NCBI GenBank assembly: GCA_020055645.1
Contig: CM034547.1
Location: 63,027,884-63,091,883, forward strand
Direction of reading: 5' to 3'
DNA from: Tomocerus qinae
Taxonomy: Eukaryota > Arthropoda > Collembola > Entomobryomorpha > Tomoceridae
Length of the DNA stretch: 64,000 nucleotides
Shown: positions 33,349 to 43,400 of the stretch, piece after piece
Position numbering within the stretch: position 1 is the first letter of the stretch
Layout: each line of letters starts with the position of its first letter
Program-made: the position numbers and the translations under genes
Notes under the pieces: model-generated
The model's database searches: none
Told to the model about the DNA's origin: nothing
Seen by the model: only the letters and a program-made list of their open reading frames with translations

Positions 33349-34043
33349 TTTAGCTCGCCTGAGGAAGCGTTTACTGATATCCAATAAAATTGATTAATTT
33401 GTGTTAATATATTTATTAGTTAGAAAATCTATCCTCATTCGAACTTTTCGTCTTACGCTGTAAGACAGTTGAATGAGAGTTAGAACGCTGAGCTTCTGTC
33501 CGTGAGATTTGTCCCCTGCTTAAAAGAGTAGGCCTACACTTTTAAGCAGGGGACAAATCTCACGGACAATCCCACAGAACAGGCACCATAGTGTAACGTC
33601 ATACTTTGTTTATTCAGAGAAGAGCAACTTAGAGTAAAGTGATTGGGGTGAATCATACCTATCCTTCCCTTCTTACAAGGTTGTTAACTATGGGACATTA
33701 TTCTATGGGATTACTTTTGCGGGGATTTTAAAACCAATCTACCTCAGAGTCCAGACTATATATTTATCATTAGTAAATGTATATGAAGTATAATTTCTAT
33801 GCAAAATAAACTACAAGCCTATAAATGGACTAATTCTGATATTTGCCTTGTTTATCATATACATAATATTATCATTAAAAGTATCATCAGATAAAACCTA
33901 GATGAAATATTTTATACTATCCGCCACAAATTTATAGCAAAAATCATTTTACTTTTTTGCCTATACCAGATGAAAAGAAAAGCAAATAGAGTCTCTGCAA
34001 CCTTTTGACCGGTTTTTAATAATCACAAGATAACTGGTTCAAT
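33349..34043. other. Spacer between two H2 genes
   Basis: Starts with TTTAGCTCGCCTGAGGAAGC, a transposon-end-like word shared with 8582, then holds the 72-bp palindrome. The rest is AT-rich, with no gene. This is the longest interval (33347 to 34101) without a GTCGAC site inside the set. Confidence 0.5.
33497..33568. other. 72-bp near-perfect palindrome between H2 genes
   Basis: TGTCCGTGAGATTTGTCCCC and following bases (33497-33526) are exactly reverse-complemented at 33539-33568; the centre GTAGGCCTAC is itself a palindrome. The only mismatch in 36 pairs is one A-A opposition (33527/33538). It lies in the spacer between the zinc-knuckle/J gene and the transposase. It may be a bidirectional transcription or replication signal, a cruciform, or a tiny foldback. 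Confidence 0.9.
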
Positions 34044-35569
34044 ATGGTAATGTATTTTTTGTTGAACAAGTATTTTTGAAACATAATTGACATTACAGAG
34101 TAGGTCGACCTAATAATAATTATTACGTAGTTACAGGTTAGTGATAAAAGAGAAAAATTTTAAAGTTGCTTTTGCTGAAACGCTCAACTACGAAAAACAT
34201 AAAGCGCAAATACTGGGTCCATCCAATTTTTCCAAAATCGAAGTGTTGATGGCGAACACATCAAGCTGGACGAAATGCTTAAAAAGTACCCGGACCGCTT
34301 TGCAGCTTATACCCGGATGTCACCAAACACATTTATGAAGCTGCTGTCTCTAGTAGGGTCGTCCCTAATGAAGAAAGATTCTAACTGGAGAAAAGCTGTA
34401 CCGGTTCGAATTAGGCTTTACGTTATTTTGAGGTAATTCATTTCTAAGTTCATTTGTTCATTTTAAAATTATTGTATATGAATTTCTATTATTTGTAGGT
34501 ATCTGGCAACCGGTGACAGCTTCAGGTCTATTTCAACCAGCTTTAGCTTGGGCTACACAACCGTTTGGGAAATTGTTCACGAAGGCCTTCCAGTCATTTG
34601 GAAAAAGCTAAAGGATCTCTACGTGAAAGTAATAATCAAATAAAAATAAGGTCGACCTTATAATAATTTTGAATGTTTATTTTAGTTCCCTTCGACAGAG
34701 GAATGGGGAAAATCGTGGATGGATTCTACGATAAGTGGAACTTCCTAATTGTCTTGGGTCTATCGATGGTAAACATGTAGTAATGGAAGCTCCCCCAATT
34801 CCGGATCACTGTATTTTAACTACAAAGGAACTTTTAGTATTGTTCTGCTTACCACGTGTGATGCGGACTACAACTTTACATCAATAGACGTAGGAGGTTA
34901 CGGCAAACAAAGTGACGGAGGAATTTTCTCAGGGTCGACCCTAGGACAGAGATTAGCTGCAGGAACTTTAAATACTTGCGGACCCCGATATCTTCCTCTA
35001 ACCACAACGTCTATGGCATGTTGTTTTATCGGTGATGAAGCGTTTCCTTTATCTACAAGGTTGATGCGTCCTTACCCTGGGAGGGTTAAATACTCCGAAG
35101 CGAGTATTTAATTATCGTCTTTCCAGAGCAAGACGATGCATTGAAAATGCTTTTGGCATTCTAGCATCACGTTGGCGAATCTTTCGGAGACCGATCGCCG
35201 CAGAGCCAAAGCAAGTTGAAAACATAGTCTTAGGTAAGCTATACAATTTGAGTCGACTCTCGAATTTTGGAAGGGAATGTAATCTTACTTTATCTTATAG
35301 CTTGTGTTGCGCTACACAATTTCCTGAAGAAGGAAGAAATGAAGCATGGACCTGCTGAACGGTTTTACAATCCTGTTGGTTACGGAGACGACTCCATGGA
35401 AGCAAATGGTGAATGGAGAAATGAACACCCTCCTTCTGGACTTATTGATGCTAGGCCTATATCGGTTGCAGGGCAGGAAAGGGCTTCCAAGAAAATGAGG
35501 GAGGATTTGATGAATTATTTTATGGATGTGGGTGCAGTGGATTGGCAACTGTCTAAAATAAATGCTTAG
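34044..35569 (+). pseudogene. PIF/Harbinger transposase of H2 (frameshifted)
   Basis: Exons 34044-34046 (ATG only), 34137-34432, 34499-34628, 34686-35233, 35301-35569, matching the exon layout of the transposase at 37303-38899. Conserved blocks: KYWVHPI, EMLKKYPDRFAAYTRMS, YLATGDSFRSI, LGSIDGKH (first catalytic Asp), VGGYGKQSDGG (second Asp), FIGDEAF, MRPYPGR, IENAFGILASRWRIFRRP (catalytic Glu) and VALHNFL. It belongs to the HARBI1/DDE_Tnp_4 family, which cuts and reinserts the element. Six single-base changes, each in a short homopolymer (near 34155, 34229, 34711, 34745, 34798 and 35089), shift the frame; compensating for them makes the exon total divisible by three. No functional enzyme can come from this copy. 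Confidence 0.9.
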
Positions 35570-35745
35570 TGTAGCGATGAAAGCATTTGTGTACAGAAAT
35601 CATTTAATCTATACTGAGTGTAAAATAAATTGTAAATAACACAAATTGCAACAAAGACGTAAATTTATGTATATTCCTTAATACTATTTATTAGATTGTA
35701 ATTCTTTACACCATATTTTCATACATTTAGTACAGCTTTAAGGAA

Positions 35746-36999
35746 TTATGGATTATTTTGAGTCGACTCATTGGAGAGAGGTTGTTTTTCCCATGTACCC
35801 ATTGGGTACATTATTTCGTATAACAAGGATGAAATTCTCACCATTGCATACGAAGCAGTTTGTAAGGGTACGTTTCTCAAGCTGTTACAAATTGTCATAC
35901 CGAAATGGTAAAACTGGTCTTTTACCTCTTCTGGTTCTTCAAGCACCTTCAGTATCTTTTCATTTAGTACTGCTTCGTTGGCCTCAGCTTTTCTTTTTAC
36001 AACCTAATCATCCAATAAACAGATATTAGTAAAACAAATGCTAGTTTCAATGAATTTATAAATGTTAATTGCTGATTAGTTTGCTTACTTTCCTAGTTGA
36101 TTTAGGAGTCGACTCTATTCTTGCTCCGTCTTCCTGTAAACGACATTTAAATATTATGATTAAATTATCTGCTATTGTTGCCATAATTATTGTTTGTATA
36201 GTATATATGCAATTGGGTGATATTCGTACATGGTAACTTGCTCCATCGACAACCCCATTTCCGGAATTTCCATCAGATGAATTCTCGGGAACTGAGGATT
36301 GATTGTCGTCAACAATGGAGTCGTCTCCCGGAAAGTTTGATTGAGTGCTGGAACAAAAATTTAAATACATAGGGTTAAATCCATCATTATAATAATTTCG
36401 CAAATATTACTTCCTCTCACTTTTCATTTTCCTCATTACAGGAGGACAACACCCTGTCCATGGCGCTATAGTAGGGCCATGGCTTTTTTTGTTAGCTCCG
36501 TCTCCACTTTTACCCTTTAGAATCTTCTTTACTCTATAATAGTAATCTCGTAACGTCTTCCACTTCTTTCTGCAATAGTCTCCTGTGTCGACACAATATT
36601 TTAGTATTGGATACAAATAGTATTTTATAATTAAGTATATTACGTATATTGTAATAATATATTTTACGCTTACCATTCACTTCCTTTTTTGCAAACTTGA
36701 GTCCAGTAGCGACATCATTCCAGGCGTCACTGATCACATCCCGTTTACTATGTCTCGGATCACGACAGTCGTAAATAAAAGGACGACTCTCAACCTTTCG
36801 GATTAATTCGAAAACTGAATGGTCTCCTTCCTCTTCGTTTCCAAAATCCTGGACGACCTGGCTTTGAAACTGACTGTCGTTGTCCTCAATTTCGGGTGTC
36901 TAGCGATATACAAAAGAAAAAGATGTATATTCTGGTCATTTAGAAATTATAGTTGTTAATAAAACAGTTAATAATTTGTGTCGACACAATTCTCACCAT
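35746..36999 (-). pseudogene. MADF-BESS protein of Harbinger H2 (one base missing)
   Basis: Minus strand, six exons: 36999-36997 (ATG only), 36899-36674, 36582-36421, 36347-36230, 36133-36089, 36003-35746. Exons 2-3 give a MADF domain (FELIRKVESRPFIYDCRD, DAWNDVATGL, CRKKWKTLRDYYYRVKK) and exon 6 a BESS-like motif (DQFYHFGMTICNSLRNVP, MVRISSLLYEIMYP). Intron phases require one more base in exon 3; the T7 run at 36484-36490 (A7 on the coding strand) is the likely place, because PWPYYSAMDRVL follows in the shifted frame. It is otherwise intact. It is presumed to bind the element's DNA together with the transposase. Two palindromes lie in coding exons, one in intron 1, and one overlaps the acceptor of intron 2. 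It converges on the transposase gene. Confidence 0.85.
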
Positions 37000-37302
37000 T
37001 CTGATCCTCCTGGAAAATTCAAAAAAGAACGGACGATATGTAGTTGATATGTTGATAATCATAAAAAAGCGACATACAAGCAGTTTCAGCTTCGTCGGGA
37101 CAAGCTTCTTGTTTTTTGTCGGCGCGTAAAAACTTTTTGCCGCTTCAGCAGAAACAGTCGCAGTAGAATCACTCACGCGTTTTTACGCGTTTCTGCAAAA
37201 AACAGCGGCAGTAAAAGAAAAAAAGCTGCAGCACAAAAATATGCTGCCGCAGCTAACTGCCTGTGCTATGCAATCACTTTTTCTGCCTGACGCTTTCATC
37301 TT

Positions 37303-38899
37303 TCATCGCGATGGAGCCCAGTGCGATAACCCCATAAGTCGCATCTGTTTAGCAACTTTTGAATGCATATTTGATCCAAGACCAGATATAGGACACAATG
37401 CAGTTGGGTTATCCGAAATGGCTCGCCAGTTTCCATTTGGTTCATCATTTTCGTCAGCAAAACCGGGTGGACAGTACATGTGAGAGGACGAGTCCAATTT
37501 TAATTCTTCAGTTCGAAGAAAATTATGCAAAGCGATTGCAGCTATAGAAAAATACGACAATAAAACATCGATATTTGAAAGACGGATATGAATATTATGA
37601 CATACCTTTTACATAGTTGACTGCGTTGTCTGGACTAGCCAATAATGGTCTTCTAAATATTCGAAATCGGCTAGATAATATCCCGAAACAATTTTCTATA
37701 ACTCTCCTACCTCTTGACAAACGATAATTAAATATACGTTTGTCATTCGGCAAGAATTTTCCGGGATAAGGTCGCATCATGTAAGGAGTTAAAGAAAAAG
37801 CCTCATCCCCCAAAAAACACACGGGTGAATAAATGGCGAATCCGAAATATCCAGTGGTTCGGGAAATGGAAATGTTCCTGCCATTATATATAAATAAATA
37901 ATTAAGAAAGAATTGAGTAATTGTTTTTAATGTAGTTTATAGAATATTAAGCTTTGCCTTCATGTAAACTTCTTCCTAGGGATGATCTTAAGAATATTCC
38001 GCCATCGCTCTGTCGCCCATACGCTCCAATGTCCACGGTGGTGAACTTGTAATTTGCGTCACATGTAGCTAATAGCACTACACTAAAGCCTTTATAATTG
38101 AAATAAGTGGATCCAGTGTTCGGGGGTGATTGAATTTGTATGTGTTTTCCATCAATCGCACCAAGGCAGTTTGGAAAGTTCCACATATGATTAAACTCTT
38201 CCATAATACTTTTCCACTCTGAAGATGTTGGGGGCTGCAAGATTAATTAACTTTGATTATATATTGCAATAAACCTATTAACTTCAAAACATAAAACCAA
38301 ACTTTACCCTGTTGACTCTTTCAAAACCAAATAAATAGGTTAGTTACCTTTACATATATTGGAAAAAGATTTTCCAGATTGCAATTGCCGTTTCAACTAC
38401 AATTTCCCATACTGTTGTTAATCCCATGCTAAAACTAGTGGCGATGCTCTTAAAAGAGTCTCCCGTAGACAGGAATCTATTAATATTATATTTTTTATTG
38501 TAATTTATGTTACGTATTATTTAATATGATAGCATACATACATACTACATAAAAGTGACAGACAGTAATATCACGTACCGTAGTGTTACAAAAAGTCGGA
38601 CTTTCGGTGTTATTGCTTTTCTGTAGTTAGTATCGCTTTTCTGGATGTCCTTTTTTAACCATTTTCATTAAAATGTCGAATTGTGAGGCACTCATTCTTG
38701 TATACTGAAAAAACTTTTCGGGGTAATGTTGGTACATTTGTTCAACTTTTAGCTCTTCTCCCATCGTAAGTCTTAAACGGTTAAGTGGGTGTACCCAAAA
38801 GCGTTTGACGTATTTCATTTTCCTTTTTCGTCGACGATTCAGAAGAAATATTAGTGCAATTTTACGTTTTTTACTACAATCCATGTTTAAAACTGACAA
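37303..38899 (-). pseudogene. PIF/Harbinger transposase of H1 (frameshifted)
   Basis: Minus strand, five exons: 38899-38579, 38476-38348, 38234-37958, 37877-37606, 37541-37303. Intron 3 appears to be GC-AG (donor GCAAAG at 37957). Blocks: KRFWVHPLNRLR, QHYPEKFFQYTRMSASQFD, STGDSFKSIATSFSMG, LGAIDGKHIQIQSP (Asp), DIGAYGRQSDGG (Asp), MMRPYPGK, VIENCFGILSSRFRIFRRP (Glu) and AIALHNFLRTEEL. Same family as the H2 transposase but clearly diverged. Frame breaks: an extra base in the A4 run near 38645, a missing base in an A run near 38368, and a missing base in the T run near 37815; correcting the net change makes the total divisible by three. It ends (37303) near the inferred edge of H2, so its last residues may be altered by that insertion. 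Confidence 0.9.
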
Positions 38900-39269
38900 T
38901 TGAATGAAATTGAAAAAAAGAATATATTACAATAAATTTTTATAGGGATTTTGATTTCCTGCGCCTTTCCAATCGCAGACTGCATCAATAGGTGACGACA
39001 TTTTGTTCGACTGCCAAAATGAAGCATTCGCACCAAAAAATTATTTCTTTAGAAATAAATGGTATGAACAATACTGTTATGGTAGTTTCAAACTCAGTGC
39101 GGATGGCAGTAACATTTCGTGTCCAACAATTTCTGTTTACACATTTTTATCTTAACGAAAACGATTTTAAAAGGTTGCAATAACAAGCAGTGCGGATTCA
39201 GCTTAACGGTCAAGTAACGGTCATAGTTCGAGACTTGTCGTGTAGTAGCTTGCTATATATTATCTACAT

Positions 39270-39650
39270 TAGGATGTATGCATAGTTTAAAAATTTTTTT
39301 TGAAATTCTATAACTCAAGAACAAAAAATAGCATAATTTTGCAAAAAATACATAATGTTTAAGAAGAGCCAATTTAAGTGTGCTATCAGTTTCAAGGTTC
39401 TACGTTTATCGGCCCGTGGTCATTTGTTCATCCGAATGCACATGCAATGCATTTCAAATGGGGAAACACTGTCCATTGAGACCGCAATATCTCCGAAACA
39501 AAAAATAGCATAATTCTGAAAAAATCACAAATGATTTTTAAAAGGATAATCTAGCCCTGGTTAAATTTTGGTTCAATTTCGTTTATCGGCCCATGTCCAA
39601 ATTTTTAGGCAAAGTTTGTTAACATTTCCCTTGAGGTCCTTTGGCTATTA
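39270..39650. repeat. Two diverged tandem units of about 179 bp
   Basis: AACAAAAAATAGCATAATT occurs at about 39321 and 39500, each followed by similar sequence ending in TTCGTTTATCGGCCC / CTACGTTTATCGGCCC. No coding potential. Confidence 0.65.
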
Positions 39651-40403
39651 ATTTGCATATAAATGCAAAATAGATTTATTTTCTTCCTATAACAGTTATA
39701 AAACTACAATTGGCTACATTTGAGCAGCTGTATTATTGCTATTGCTATTGCAGCTTGAATTTTTAGTAACAGTCCTTGCTCATTAATGTCCGAATTATCC
39801 CATGGAGACAATTTTCAAATCGAAACGGAAAAATCTCTGGCTTCTCTTTGGTCGATGCATTTTTGAAATTGACCAATCAGAGCACAGCATTTCATTTTAA
39901 AATTTTATATGATTTTCACAAAGCATTCTCAGGGGAAATATTTATTGAAATACTTAACTTTGCATTACAGAATTGTGACTTGTGTAACTTTTTTTTAGCA
40001 TGTATGAATACCATCACCACCATCATAAATCGTATAGATACACTGTACTAAACTCATGTAATTAAAACACGTTAATGGATTAACTTTAAACTGTGAGAAC
40101 GTTATAATAGAGTAGATTTTAGCTAAATTATTGTTACAACTTGACAACTTTGACGTATAATACATCAGTAGACTGGACAAGCTTAATTATATGATTTGGA
40201 CATTATAACATTACAAAATGATTAACTATTTGATAAACACGTATACATATTACAAATACAAATTAGAAATCTATTATTGGGCTATTTACACAACTATAAA
40301 TAACACCAGAATTACGTGTCATCCGACTGTCACACATCAACCGACATTCCCGCATCCACCGACACTCCCGCATCCACCGCATTGCTCATTGCATGTACAC
40401 AAG

Positions 40404-43400
40404 GGACTCTAACGGAGTCAATGGATGAATCACTGCCGTTGCTGCTGAGGGCCCACTTTCCACCAGACACTGATTCGGAGTGGGTGGATCGGGGACATCA
40501 GTACAGCTGTAGCTCTACCATTGATAATATTGTAACAAAAGAAAATATCTCAAATGCAATTAGGACGTTTGGGCCATACAAGTCAGCAGGTGGGGATAAA
40601 ATAACTCCTGCCATGATGCAGTATGTGACCAACGAACTAAGCGCGCATTTACAACGTATATTCAAAGCAAGTCTTGCTTTGGGTTACATCCCATCTATTT
40701 GGCGTACAACGAAAGTTGTGTTTTTGCCAAAACCTGGGAAATCGAGTTACCAAAAGACAAATGCATGGAGGCCAGTTTCCCTAACATCCTTTCTACCTAA
40801 GTGTCAAGAAAGGCTGGTCGACGGGGAACTAAGAACAGGCCTCCTAATGCAGAAAATGATCGACTGCAATCAATATGCTTACATTAAGGGCGTCTCTACC
40901 GATGCGACACTTCATCAATTGGTTGCTCGGATAGAGTAAGCACTTAAAAGTAAGCAAATGGCTCTAGGAACCTTCCTATATATAGAAGGGGCCTTCAGTC
41001 ATGCAACGTTTAAAGCAAATAGCAGAGGCCCTACACAGGGAGGGAATCGATTTGTGCTTAATTCGATGGATTGAGCCCATGTTGATAGACCGCACTGTGG
41101 AGGCTAATGTTGATGGAGCTCAGCAATTCAGAGTAGTAGAACGAGGGTGCCCGCAGAGAGTCCTCTCACCGCTGTTGTGGAACTTTGTTATCCTGGAGTT
41201 GCTTGAGGAGCTGCAAAGACTGCAATCTGTACACAAGCAGGCCTATGCAGACGACTTAACTACACTCCAAATTGGTTTTGACCAAAATACTGTTAGAGAC
41301 CTCTCTCAAAGGGCGCTAACAGTGACGGACAACTGGAGACCACTGTCTATCCACCCAGATAAGATTGAAGTCATCCTTTTCACCACGAATAGAAATATAA
41401 AGATGAAGCCTCTTACACTAGGGGATAAATCTATTCCATTTAAAACAGAAGTGAGGTATCTAGCAGTTGTCTTAGACAGTAAATTAATCTGGAAGCCTCA
41501 CTGCGAACTAAAAGCCAAGCAAGCCCAAGCGAAGCTATTTCAATGCAGAAAAGCCCTGGGGAAATCCTGGGGACTTTCTCCCAAAACTACAAGTTGGCTC
41601 TACACTGCTGTGGTGAAACCAGCCCTTTCCTACGGCATTGGAGTTTGGATTACTGCAGTGGATAATGGACAACGAATGAAAATCCTAGGGGCAGTACAAC
41701 GTACAGCACTGTTAATGACGACAGGAGCTATGCGCAGTACTCCCACAGCGGCATTGGAATGCATTGTAGGCATTCCACCGTTGGATGTATATTTAAAAGA
41801 AATGGCAGTGTCAATTTCAGCCCGATTGCGCAACACTGGGCAATGGCGGTATTGGCAAGGTCGAGGCAGTAGTAATCGCACAAACCATGTGGATTTACTA
41901 ACAAAACTCTGGGGGGGATTCCTGGATTAGCACTTCCATGGAAAGCAATTCCTAAGGCGGGGCTGACCAGAAATCACCTACAGACTTGGACGGGGGTCGA
42001 TGAATCATTTGACGTGAAAATGATTCTGGAACCATCAGACAGGCGTGCAATATGCTATACTGATGGGTCTAGAATCAATGAACATACAGGATCAGCTGCA
42101 GTGCTTTTTCTGCCGGATAGGATGCAAGAAATTGTACAGCCACTTGGGAGTTACAGCACTGTCTTCCAATCCGAAGTATATGCTATTATGATGGCCGTAA
42201 ATGGACTAATCGACAAAGATTGGGACAATGAGGCCGTAATTTATAGCGACTCAAGGAGTGCCATTCAGGCGCTGAGAGCAGATACCACCGTGTCTGCCTT
42301 AGTCCTTGAGTGCTCTCAAACAATAGCAAGAGCAAATGGAAACATTACTCTGCACTGGGTACCCAGTCATACTGGTATACCAGGTAACGACAAAGTTGAC
42401 GAACTAGCGAAAGAAGCGGCAGGGCCTGAGCCATTTCTGGCGCTCTCAACAAAAGTTTAAAAATAATAATTGGGAGCTGGGCCTTGGCTCAGCATTCCAA
42501 AACCTGGAAGGAGAGGAATGACTGTCGACAGACAAAAATTTTTCTGCCAACTCCTAGGAGGGGGATCAGTAAATACTGTCGAAGTCTAAAAAAGGAGTCT
42601 TTACGGGCTCTCGTACATACCGTAATAATCGAAATAATTCCGCGCGGAATTATTGTTTCAAGCACATAGAATGATTCCTGAAAAGGCCAAAAATGTCGAA
42701 ATAATTCCGCGGCCGCGGAATTATTTCGATACGCGGAATTATTTTTCAAACAGTCAATGATTAAATTTTTATTTGATTTTCGATGGAAATAAAAAAGGTT
42801 TTATTAAAAATGAATTTAGATGTTGTTCAATCCTTGAACGTTTATTATTTTTATTTTCAACTGAATCAATTTTAGCCATTGAGCATTTTGTATTTTCTAT
42901 GATTTTGTGCATACGTGTACACACTTTACATTATAACGTTTATTTAAGCCTCCCTCCTAGAATTATTCGTTTTACTAATCTAATGCTTTGTACCGAAGCG
43001 TGCTCTCACAATCAATCGAATTCCAGATTCCGACCAAGCAGGTTGTAATTTCTTGTCTGTGCAACGTGCATAATTTTCTGAGAGCACATTTCAATTTTTG
43101 TGTTAATATATTTAATTTTAATTGTACACGTTTTCTGTTGCTTTATTTATTTATTTTAAAGGCATATCGATAGTTTTCTCGAGTCAGATTAGTCGTGAGT
43201 GTCATAATTAGTAAAGCACAGCATCCAACCGACAACCGACCAGTGAATTTACGACTCATTGGCCATTTTCCACCCTTCCTCCTCAGAGGTGATTAGGCAG
43301 CAGCAATTTCAAGCCAACAAGTGACGTCGACGTACAGATGTCATCTTATGAAGACAGTGATATATCCATCGGATTATTTAGATCTAGGTCAATGTCTTGT

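Larger units (their letters stand above)
31962..36989. promoter_or_regulatory. Set of 13 GTCGAC-centred palindromes spanning H2
   Basis: Perfect palindromes at 31962-31973, 32176-32189, 32509-32520, 32965-32974, 33336-33347, 34101-34112, 34646-34661, 34931-34942, 35250-35259, 35759-35770, 36106-36115, 36584-36595 and 36976-36989 (10-16 bp). Bases before GTCGAC are, in order, GT GA GT GG GG AG AG GG GA GA GA GT GT. Three near-palindromes GGGTCGTCCC lie in coding exons at 32628, 33112 and 34356. Sites occur in introns, coding exons, a stop codon and a splice acceptor. They look like a DNA-level signal, for example binding sites of an element-encoded protein; that role is inferred. Confidence 0.75.
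31680..37290. mobile_element. Inner PIF/Harbinger element H2 with three genes and GTCGAC palindromes
   Basis: Between the two stop codons of H1 lies a block with its own transposase (34044-35569), its own MADF-BESS gene (35746-36999, convergent) and an extra zinc-knuckle/J-domain-like gene (32156-33337). Thirteen GTCGAC-centred palindromes fall only within 31962-36989. Both margins (about 31745-31960 and 37050-37290) are enriched in GCNGC/CTGC words (TAACTGCCGCTGTG; TAACTGCCTGTG; ACAAGCTTCTTG on both sides), as expected of subterminal transposase-binding repeats. I could not define the TIR or the duplicated target, so the limits are approximate. Confidence 0.65.
29940..39240. mobile_element. 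Outer PIF/Harbinger element H1 (split by H2)
   Basis: H1 consists of a MADF-BESS gene (30351-31325, plus) and a convergent Harbinger transposase (37303-38899, minus), the usual two-gene make-up of PIF/Harbinger. The two halves are separated by element H2. Subterminal words are shared in inverse orientation between 30086-30135 and about 39085-39130 (GAAATGTTA, CCGCACTG). Exact TIRs and the 3-bp target duplication could not be fixed, so both ends are approximate. Confidence 0.6.

Noticed and set aside
34137..38650. Frameshifts as plain sequencing error
   Set aside because: More than 18 kb of other coding sequence in the window (BEL/Pao and the giant gene) is free of such breaks, so decay is the simpler explanation, though read data would settle it.
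42988..43173. Short frames inside the TIR element splitting the LINE
   Set aside because: No similarity to any transposase motif; the region is AT-rich and non-coding in character.
8761..43332. Other GTCGAC hexamers (8761, 19229, 24199, 24457, 38830, 40818, 42524, 43326)
   Set aside because: They are scattered; three extend to 10-bp palindromes, but there is no series and no shared arm class, so they are not counted with the H2 set.
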